NCBI GenBank assembly: GCA_963969495.1
Contig: OZ018321.1
Coordinates: 68,399,035 to 68,463,034, forward strand
Direction of reading: 5' to 3'
Source: Ceratothoa steindachneri
Taxonomy: Eukaryota; Arthropoda; Malacostraca; Isopoda; Cymothoidae
DNA length: 64,000 nucleotides
The position numbers were made by a program, and so were the translations under genes. This document shows, piece after piece, positions 56,450 through 64,000 of the stretch; positions within the stretch are counted from its first letter, which is position 1; each line of letters starts with the position of its first letter. Below the pieces are notes generated by a model. The model made no database searches, was not told the origin of the DNA, and saw nothing but the letters and a program-made list of their open reading frames with translations.

Positions 56450-57890
56450 CTGTTGAGCGGGCACATCCCCGCTCAATTGCCTCACGGCCTCCCAAAACGG
56501 CCACTTTTCAAGACTTTGTCTAGTCTTGACTTGAACTGGTCAACAGAATTGCTGTTGACAACCTCCACTAGAAGTGCGTTCCAGCTACCGCAGATAGTGT
56601 ACGTAAAAGATTGCTACACAAGTTAATAGCCGTGATTTCTCGTTCTTCCCTCACTAAGTTGGAAAATATCTGTGTAGTCTACATTATTGAAGCCTCGAAG
56701 TAATTTAAACACTTCGATAAGCTGACCGCGCAGTCTCCGGGTTTCACACTAGAACAGATCTAATTTCCCTAATCTATCATCGTAACTTTTGTGTCTGATA
56801 GAGGGAATCAGTTCAGTTGCCCTGGCTTGCACACATTCCAATTTCGCAATATCCTTTCGAAACGAAGGACTCCAAAATTGTACGTCATACTCCAGATGCG
56901 GTCGGACAAGTGAGTTGTACAAACAGAGTACAATTTCCTTGTTCCGATATTCAAACTAGCACTTTATGTAGCCTAGCATCCTTTGGGCATTTTTCTTCGC
57001 CTCAATACACTGTTTCGAGAACTTCAGGTCACTAGTGATTGTTATACCCAAGTCTTTCTCAGTGTCAGTGGATTCAATAGCAGTGCCCATAAGGATTTAC
57101 TGAGATTGGGGGTTTCGGTGGCCGATATGCATCACTTTGCATTTGTTCACATTAAATGGCATTTGCTACGTCTCCAACCACTTCCCAATCTTCCAAAGAT
57201 CATCGTGAAGGCGGGCAGTATTTCCTTCCTTTGCAGCGTTCATACCAAGTTTGGTATCATCGACAAATTTAGAAATCTTCGCAACCATGTCACCTTCAAT
57301 GTCGTTGACGTAGATGATGAAAAGTAGTGGTCCTAGGACAGAACCTTGAGGAACACCGCTTGTAACGGGTTCCCCACTCAGAAGCCTGTCCCTTCAACAC
57401 TACCCATTGCCGTCTGCCGTTTAGCCAGTTCTCTATCCAACTTGCTACATTTCCATGTACGCCCAGCGCACGCACTTTCCGAAGGAGGTGGTGGTGTGGT
57501 ACCTCATCGAAGGCTTTTTGGAAGTCTAAGTAGATAACATCCACCGCTTTATTCCGGTCATTCATAAGTAAAAACGAAATGGAAGAATTCCAAAATATTC
57601 GTTAAGCATGACCGGTGCCTTTGGAACCCATGCTGAGAACTCCTCAATTGCAAGTTAGACTCCAAATATGACGTCATTTTGTCGACCAAGCTGCTTTCCA
57701 TGATTTTACCGACTATTGAGGTTAAGCTAATAGGTCGGTAGTTCGAAAGCTGGCTAGGGTCTCCTTTCTTGAAGATAGGAGTCACCTCCGCTTCACGCCA
57801 GTATCTAGGAAAGCATCCGGTCCAGATTGACATGTTGAAGATTATGCTCAGATGTTGTGACACTTCATCGTGCACTTCTTTCAACACTTT
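56450..57890 (-). pseudogene. CR1-like reverse transcriptase and C-terminus
   Basis: Frame 57558-57887: RYWREAEVTPIFKKGDPSQL, SNYRPISLTSIVGKIMESSL and LQLRSSQHGFQRHRSC. Frame 57296-57565: AVDVIYLDFQKAFDEVPHHH LLRKVRALGV (palm Asp) and WIENWLNGRRQWVVLKGQAS EWG. After a shift: GVPQGSVLGPLLFIIYVND, KISKFVDDTKLG (catalytic box FVDD, both Asp kept), FNVNKCKVMHIGHRN, DLGITITSDLKFSKQC, NSLVRPHLEYDVQFWSP and the C-terminal block to about 56450. Roughly six stops or shifts. A near-complete RT without large deletions. Confidence 0.88.
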
Positions 57891-58349
57891 AGGTAGAAAC
57901 CTGTACGGACCAAGGGACTTATTCGTCTTGAGATCAGTGATTTTTTTTTATTTCTCCTTGAGTGAAGTCCATTTCCTCCAGCTTTTTTCCTAAGTAACAA
58001 TCTGTGGGCTGGTGGATGGGACTACATTCTTCAGTAAACACTGAAGAGAAGTAATCGTTGAGAAGGAGGTTAGCATTTTCTGCATCTGAGTGATTTAATG
58101 CCCCCTCCTCATTCAATAAATGGCCAATCGTGCGATGGATTGGTTAACGGTTATTTGCATAACCATAGAACTCCTTGAGATTCTCCTTGCAGAGTCTCTC
58201 CACTTGGAGCGCCTCGGCACGCTTTTCCTTCCTTATGCAGGACTTCACTCTTCTAGCTAGCCTACGGTACTTCTCAAAGTCTCCCAAAATCTTTGACTAG
58301 CGGTACACCGTTCTCTTCTCCCTCAGCAGTTGACCGCTTTCTCGATTAA

Positions 58350-59160
58350 ACAATTTGGTTAAACGGAAGACCGAGGAAGGCTTTTCAAAGGAAGAAATCG
58401 TGATTGAAGACTCATGAACGTAGTTTTGAATATATTCCACGAATCTTCAACACCCTCGTACACTTCTAGCCTTGCATCAGTTAAGCCAGCAACAAGACCT
58501 GCAAAGTCTGCTCTTCTCAAATCAAGTTTCATCGATTTTCTAGTAGCAGACTCTACCATGGGGACCTTTACTATAAATCTGCCAAGTCGGTGATCACTGC
58601 TACCGAGCTCTTCGCCTACCGAGAGGTCCTCAACGATGTCATCCTCAGAGGTTAACTCGTTGTTCGCGAACTCAAGGAGTAGTGCGTTCTCGCCACAGGT
58701 TTCTCTCGTTTCCCAGTGAACTTGGGTGTTGAAATCACCCATGGTGATACACACTCTGTCTCGAACAAGTTCACCCAGCAGCCGGTAAGAATCCCTGTCC
58801 TTTTCAACGAGTTGGGTAAGGGGTATGTGAAGCACAAGGGTCCTGTATTCGGCAGGACCTATGACTAGGTCAACATCTAGTAGCTCGTAAAGGATACAAT
58901 GTTGCAGTTTGTCGATTTGAGCCTATCATTGACATACAACTTCACACCGCCACCCTCTCTTTCTTGCCTATCCTTTTGAAAGACTTGGTCACCCGGAATC
59001 GTGAATTCACCTTCGAAATCTCGGTTTGAGGTTTTTACCATCGTCTCCGTTATGGATACCATTTCAGGTTCTTCCGTTGCTACGAGGCCACGAAGTTCAA
59101 TAAAATTGTTTCTAATTCCCCTTGCATTAAACAGAAGAACTTTCAGGGAGTCCCCGAATG
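58350..59160 (-). pseudogene. CR1-like apurinic-type endonuclease
   Basis: The frame opens near 59160 with SLKVLLFNARGIRNNFIELR and VSITETMVKTSNRDFEGEF (catalytic Glu), IPGDQVFQKDRQEREGGGVK and LYVNDRLKS. After a TAG near 58877 and a shift, LHIPLTQLVEKDRDSYRLLG, CITMGDFNTQVHWET (GDFN) and GEELGSSDHRLGRFIV (SDH) follow. All the diagnostic catalytic motifs survive despite the frame breaks. ORF1 ends at 59127, overlapping this start in another frame. Confidence 0.85.
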
Positions 59161-60320
59161 TAGGACTTCCTACTCTCTTCCGCTTCCCGGCGTAAGTCCG
59201 CCTTCACTTTGGGCCTGACACTCATTAGGGTCCGTTCCACGACATCTTGTATCATGTTACAGAGTACAAACTTTTCTTTAAAGGAAAGATGTTCTTCATC
59301 CCTTTGGTAGAGATCGTTTTTACCATAGAATGTACGGCAAGGGTCCACAAAAAAAAAACCTTCCACCGTACACAAATCTCCTAGGCCTCGATAAAGGGAG
59401 ATGTTCCTCGAGTGAGCGGTCCGGGTTAGACCTCTTCTCGGATGCATCCCGACCACTACACGTGTGCGTATTTTCTGCCCAAAGTCATCCACAGCACCCA
59501 TAACTGTGTTGAGAATCTTTTCTGTGTGGCTTATCCTTCCTCCTCTGAGGTAGAGGTCGTTGCCACGTACCATTAGGGCAACGACTAAGTTCTCAGAAAT
59601 CTGAGATTTCTCCGCCTCTACTCTAATCTTCTGGTTTCCTCTTTCTTGTAGGAAACTTAGCTTCACAGTCGTGCAAAGGCGTGCTGCTAGCAGGGGTTGC
59701 AAGGCCCGTGTTTGAGATTGCCCAATAAGTTTGGCCATCGCACATTTGTCTGCACTCTTTTCTTTCGCGAGAGACATCTCTTTTCTCTTTCGTCTAAGCA
59801 TTTTCCTTGTTCTTCTTCTTTTTTTCTTCTTCTTCCCTTTTTCAATCTTCATTTGTCTTTTCTTCTTTTTCCCTTTTCTCTTCTTCTCTCTTCACTTTTC
59901 GTTTGGCTGAAGTTCCCTGCTAATGCCGTTTCAGGTCCTTGAGTTGGAGTCTCATCAGCGGAACCATCCAAGTCAGTGGGAGTTTTCTCTCGAGATTAAG
60001 CTCACTGGGCTTCTATTTTAGAAGCTAGCTCTTGGATTTTCTCCTCGAAACGCCGAATCTGGAGCGCGTGCTCAGTTTCTAGGGCCTGTAGTTTAGTTTC
60101 CACTGCCCTAGATTTTTCCTCAGAGGTTGTGAAAAGATCTTTGTGTTTATTGCAGTATGCCACTGCCTCTCGGCCCTCTCCTTTAAAGATGCAGTCGGTG
60201 CATATACTTTCTGGGTGGCATTTCGAAAAACAGCCCTCCGGGAAGTCCACGCACCACTTCTCTTTCTGGCATATCACACATGTGTATTTTAGTGCAGCTA
60301 GACCTTTTTCCCTGTCATTT
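59127..60320 (-). pseudogene. CR1-like ORF1: Cys-rich finger, coiled coil, SGNH-type domain
   Basis: N-terminal part (about 60310-60002): YTCVICQKEKWCVDFPEGCF SKCHPESICTDC, a Cys-rich (PHD/RING-like) finger, then an acidic coiled coil (VETKLQALETEHALQIRRFE EKIQEL) ending in a stop. After a gap of broken sequence, the 241-codon frame 59127-59852 has a very basic start (KGKKKKKRRRTRKMLRRKRK) and an SGNH-hydrolase-like fold: VVALMVRGNDLYLRGGRISH TEKIL (GxNDL block), RTRVVVGMHPRRGL, FFFVDPCRTFYGKNDLYQRD and EEHLSFKEKFVLCNMI (the H of the DxxH block). The GDS nucleophile block is not evident and part may be missing. The enzymatic role is unproven in the family. Confidence 0.72.
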
Positions 60321-60345
60321 TGAGCACTTTTCCTTTCTCAAAACT

Positions 60346-61186
60346 TTGGGATCAATCAATAGTAAAAAAAGGGGGTTGGTGAGTTCTCCCCAAGGGAGTC
60401 ACTCCCGCCTATCGATTGGAGACGTTTAGAAGTCTTTCAGAAAGCACGCTGCATATGCTGCTGTTCGTCGAAACGAGTCGTTAAACCTTGGCATGCCGTG
60501 GCTTCCAACCAAGAAGTACTGACGATCCCCGAAAAGTCGATCGATTTCTCACCAGATGAACAACGCAGCACGCCCCGTACTAAACTTCTACTAGTTCCCT
60601 TCACGGCGGCCAGAATCTCAGAGTAGCGCTCAATGGATATCCCGCCACGCCTAGAAACTCGACCAAATACTTTTTATTGGCCTGGCAACCAACCTGGGAA
60701 CAAAGGGCCGTCACCTTGGACCGATGCTACCAGAGGCACCCGTCAATAGTCACTGAGAATGGTCAATAATTATGCGCCAGGAAAGGGGTTAACGGGGTAC
60801 TACCCTCATCTCATTCATCGTGCCCCAACGCCTAGGCCATCTCTATTCCTAGTCTCTCGCAACCAGTAGCGTATGAGGTAGCTGCCAGGTCATTATATGT
60901 AGAAAGAGGGAAAAAAGCGTAAGAGTGACACGATAGGAATAGGGATTTTCTTTTGTATGATAAGTGGAAGAAATGGGATAAAAGTGAACCAGGAGAAGGA
61001 TAGAGTAGAAAAAGGAAGGACGCACTTAGTCTTGAACCTCGTTTCCGACCAAATCGACAAGGAAAGCCCTACCAGTGGTACCCAGAAGACAGATACCCCC
61101 GCCGACATAGCTCGAAAAGTCAAAGGTAAACACAAGCCCTCTACTTTCTCGAGAGAGAGAGAAAGAGAGAGAGAGGGGGAGGTGTT
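60346..61186. other. Probable CR1 leader with (GA)n tract
   Basis: It lies between the ORF1 start of the minus CR1 and the point where the plus CR1 resumes, so it is probably 5' leader of the inserted element. A GA-rich tract ends it (61151-61186). A patch near 60650-60700 resembles 29690-29740. Frames at 60893-61304 have no motif. Confidence 0.4.
61151..61186. repeat. (GA)n tract
   Basis: GAGAGAGAGAGAAAGAGAGA and on to a G-run, at the junction between the two CR1 copies. Confidence 0.9.
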
Positions 61187-62045
61187 GAAGCTGGGCTTGT
61201 TTTTGATTTATATTAATGATCTTGGCGTGGGATGATGATACTAAATTGTCTAAGATTATATGGTCTGACTCTGAACCTGAGGTATTACAAGATGAATTGA
61301 CCAAAGTATTTCAATAGTTGGAAAATAGACGAATGGAATTTAACATAAATATGTTTAGTGTAATTGCTATAATAGATGCAATCAACTGAATAACTATAAA
61401 CTGAATGAGAGGGTTTTAGAAAGGTCAGAATGCGAAAGAGAATTTATTATTTTTGTAAGTGCTTAGTGCTAGGAATAAAGCTAATAAGGTTTTAGAGATT
61501 AATGGGAGGAGGGGGAGGAATAGTATTGCAGATATCATTCTGAAACTGATCTGGTATTATTTAAGCCTCATCTTGACTATCCAGTACAATTTTGCTCACC
61601 GTATTTTAGAATGGATATTGGATTGCTTGAGTCTGTGCAAAGAAAGATGACTAAGATGATTCATGGGTTGAGGAGTTTACCTAATGGTGAAATGCCTAAG
61701 AGACTAAATCTAGATAATCAAGAAAGAAGAAGAGTTCGATGGAATTTGATAGCGATGTTCGAGTGGTTAAAATTTTATAATAGGGGAGAAATGGGTAGGT
61801 TCTTATTTTTAGCGAACAAGAGAGGACACGTATCAATGAGTTTAAGCTGGACAAGTTTAGCTTTAGGAAAGAGATTAATAGAAATTGGTTTACAAATCTA
61901 GTGTTAGATGAATAGAATATACTCGATAGTTAGGTGATAGAAGCGTTCTTCCTGCCCAGTTTTAAGAATAGATTGGATAGATTTATTGAAGATGGTGCTA
62001 GGTGGGACTGAATTTGAAGAGGGAGACAAAAACTGCCGAGTAAAG
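61187..62045 (+). pseudogene. CR1-like LINE RT, second half of an interrupted copy
   Basis: It continues the 56150-56384 fragment: LGLFLIYINDLG, DDDTKLSKIIWSDSEPEVLQ, RRMEFNINMFSVI, then FKPHLDYPVQFCSPYFRMDI GLLESVQRKMTKMIHGLRSL (frame 61611-61901), KRLNLDNQERRRVRWNLIAM FEWLKFYNRGE and VIEAFF.PSFKNRLDRFI. This is the CR1-group RT C-terminus. The catalytic box region has been eroded to DDD. Multiple stops. Confidence 0.82.
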
Positions 62046-62566
62046 GCTATTGATTAGCCATTTGCAGACTCATTCTTTTCTTATGTTGTTAAGTGCAAAT
62101 TCGACTATCTGTCAATTAACTTTCTCATTTATGCATATATAAATTCAGTTTTGTCCCAATCGGCATGAGGTTGGTTACACAGATCTCTTGATAGATTTTA
62201 TTAGATAAGTTGCCCATACGCGCAAAATATCTGGGTTCCTAAATCCTCTGAGATATTTTATATACATTAATATAGAAATGGGGGCTTATTCTGCATTAGT
62301 TCATTTTGGCAGGACTTTTCAAGGCTAAAGTCTATCTTGCGATTAGCAACTTTTTTAATTGAATATTACTAGATTTGAAGGATTATTTTTATTTTTATAT
62401 CTCAATTTGTATATAAGGAAATTGTTAAGGATTTATTTTGACTGTCAGTCTTTATACAATTGAAAGGGTCATGCTCTGAAACTACCCCGGTACTTATAAA
62501 TCAAAATTATCGTTCTCTCCCAAAATGTTCATTTTTCTTAATTATTAACGTGTAACTACGCTAATC

Positions 62567-62570
<4 letters not shown>
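62046..62570. other. Gap with no recognised feature
   Basis: AT-rich. The left part is probably the 3' UTR of the plus CR1. Confidence 0.4.
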
Positions 62571-62621
<51 letters not shown>

Positions 62622-62625
62622 TTTT
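62571..62625. repeat. (TA)21 followed by T13
   Basis: On the minus strand this reads A13 followed by (TA)n, which looks like the tail of a retroinserted sequence whose body lies at 62627-63020. Confidence 0.95.
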
Positions 62626-62626
62626 C

Positions 62627-63022
62627 GCGTCAAAAATATCACAGCGCCACCCTCACCTCGTTCTTCGGCCTGGCACTGGCAATGGGAAGAAGTTTTGTAT
62701 ACATGAAACTGAGGAAGTGCGAGGCCACTAACACCGCGAAGGGTGTTAGTGGTTTCGCATAAGAATAGACGTACATCCTAACCCAACCTAACCTACCTCC
62801 TTTTCTCAACGCAGAAAAGGTTGCTAGAAGAGATGTCAAGAAAATTAAAATAGAGATAGAGAGAGCCTTCACTCCTCTAAATATCAGGTGCAGCATGGTT
62901 TCTATGCTATTCTCGGCACCCCCGGAGGATGAGGTGTTTCGAGCGTCACGATTTCTTTTAAGAGGGATTAATCTGTTTGGGTATCTTTCTTGCATTTTAC
63001 TTAATATATCGGCAACGTTCAA
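62627..63022 (-). other. Retroinsert with 127-codon ORF, unknown
   Basis: A minus-strand ORF of 127 codons (63022-62639) begins MNVADILSKMQERYPNRLIP and ends KNEVRVAL with TGA 14 bp before the A13 tail. It has a hydrophobic middle (ALSISILIFLTSLLATF), possibly one membrane segment, and no motif I recognise. An 11-bp perfect inverted repeat lies inside (62725-62752). The position of the stop right before the A tail suggests the 3' end of a LINE or SINE, or a retrocopy; the ORF may be fortuitous. Confidence 0.4.
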
Positions 63023-64000
63023 TATGCTTTTTTAGTGGTAAATGATCTCTATATGGGAATATGTAGCTCTATTTGAACTTATTTTTCAATCATATGTTCG
63101 GCAAAGTTAGACGGCGTCATTTAGCCTTTTCTATCTTGTTTGGGCTAAAATAAGACGGCTCTAATTTGCATTTCCTTTACGGGAATTTTTTTGGATTTTA
63201 ATATGCTCCCGAGGTTGGCACTGTATTTTCTTACCCCGGAAATTGATACTTTTCAATAAAAGATTGAAATTATCGCGATAATGACAGACGAAATATCGGT
63301 TCTGTAAAAATGACCAATGCAGAGGTACTGCTGAGTTAGAGAGAGAAAGAGTCGCAAGTTGATGGAAGTTTGCTCTGGTCTTGGTGTTCAATCTTCTTGT
63401 AGCAAGATGGTTGACAGGGTCATTTTTCTGTATCTCATTTTGCTACAATCTTCCTTTCTTTTATGCTGTTTCGCATTTATATATCTATGTATTTAATTTC
63501 TTTCCCACGCCAGTCTTTGTTTCTATTCTTTTTTTTTATTCCTATTCATGTCGCTTCATTTTCCATCTTATTCCAATTAGTCGAAGTTTGAGCGCGAAAA
63601 ACAACAAAGTTGAGTACATCTAGTCGTGAGTTATTTTACATTGGCCCTTAATACATTGCAGTGATCTTTTCTTTTTTTATTTCAGAATGGTTTCACATCA
63701 ATTTGGTAAACCATTCAGCTCACTTGCCGTGCCTCCTCGAGGCTTGAATTCGTCTCTACAAGCTATTTGATCCTATGGTACCGCAAGAGGGCCAAGTTCA
63801 CAGTTCTCAGGGGAGTTTGGCAGCTAATGGTCAATACTTCCTCTCCCCAATTGCATTTGACATGGGCCATAGCTTCATTGATTCCCGCGTCAAGATCCAC
63901 GACACCTGGTGATAATAGCCATTAGGAGTTCTCTGCGGATTTAGAAATGCTCTCGAAGTGACCCACCCTAGATGACGGTTTTCCGCTGGGTAGGAACAAT
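63023..64000. other. Gap to window end, no recognised feature
   Basis: Short frames only (63161-63391 minus, 63381-63623 plus), with no motif. The last 300 bp are GC-richer. Confidence 0.4.

Larger units (their letters stand above)
56385..60345 (-). mobile_element. Nearly complete CR1-like LINE
   Basis: The minus strand from right to left holds ORF1 with a Cys/His-rich N-terminus and SGNH-type domain, an ORF2 endonuclease, RT and the CR1-type C-terminal block (ATELIPSIRHKSYDDRLGKL, RRLRGQLIEVFKLLRGF, WNALLVEVVNSNSVDQFKSR LDK). The 3' end falls at about 56385 within another CR1 copy. A further 5' leader may extend to 61186. Order and motifs are complete, but stops and shifts occur in both ORFs. 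Confidence 0.85.

Noticed and set aside
59697..59942. 81-codon plus-strand Ser/Leu/Phe-rich frame
   Set aside because: Antisense of the Lys/Arg-rich start of the CR1 ORF1.
62778..62800. CCTAACCCAACCTAACCTACC, resembling arthropod (CCTAA)n telomere repeat
   Set aside because: Only three degenerate units within an open frame; not a telomeric array.

Overview
This is eukaryotic genomic DNA that looks almost entirely like repeat sediment. I found no recognisable host gene, spliced or not, and no rRNA, tRNA or CRISPR. The mixture points to an arthropod, and among arthropods probably a malacostracan (decapod-type) crustacean: two mariner elements, a Penelope-like element with a GIY-YIG nuclease, CR1-like LINEs whose ORF1 carries an SGNH-type domain, several RNase H-bearing LINEs, Ty3-type LTR elements, and long (TA)n and (CT)n tracts. 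The organism call is inference from repeat content and is only moderately secure.

Layout. 1-725 is a LINE 5' module on the minus strand, cut by the window edge. 726-4546 is AT-rich with no gene. 4547-5848 is an apparently intact mariner with one uninterrupted 349-codon transposase. 5985-6610 is a CR1 ORF1 fragment. 7190-18480 is a nest: an AT-rich LINE (called L-C here) has ORF1 at 7190-8612 and RT/RNase H at 16540-18480. Between them lie three head-to-tail truncated copies of another LINE (L-A, 8625-12508, minus), a Penelope-like fragment (12509-13060), (TA)40, and a decayed Ty3-type LTR element (13141 to about 16530, minus). 18903-19516 is a 614-bp element with about 90-bp inverted repeats. 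20883-24175 and 28180-30470 are further minus-strand L-A pieces. 25490-28000 is LINE L-B, split by a deleted mariner (26409-27398). 31700-35270 is a second L-B copy.

35500-41660 holds LINE 5' modules and the front half of a LINE (ORF1 zinc knuckles plus endonuclease), interrupted by a second LTR element (41661-47640, minus). That element has the order Gag-protease-integrase-RT-RNase H, which is Ty1/copia-like, although its RT is of Ty3 type. This matches what is known as the Gmr1-like arrangement. 48110-49060 is a hAT-like transposase relic. 50040-54810 is two L-A copies on the plus strand. 56150-62045 is a plus-strand CR1 LINE split within its RT by a nearly complete minus-strand CR1 LINE (56385 to at least 60345). 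62571-63020 is a (TA)n/A-tail retroinsert carrying a 127-codon ORF.

Taken together the window records successive layers of insertion. The youngest-looking element is the 4.5-kb mariner, the only one with an intact full-length ORF and matching ends. Nearly all other coding regions carry stops, frameshifts or internal deletions and are annotated as pseudogenes. Family names L-A, L-B, L-C and L-D are local labels.
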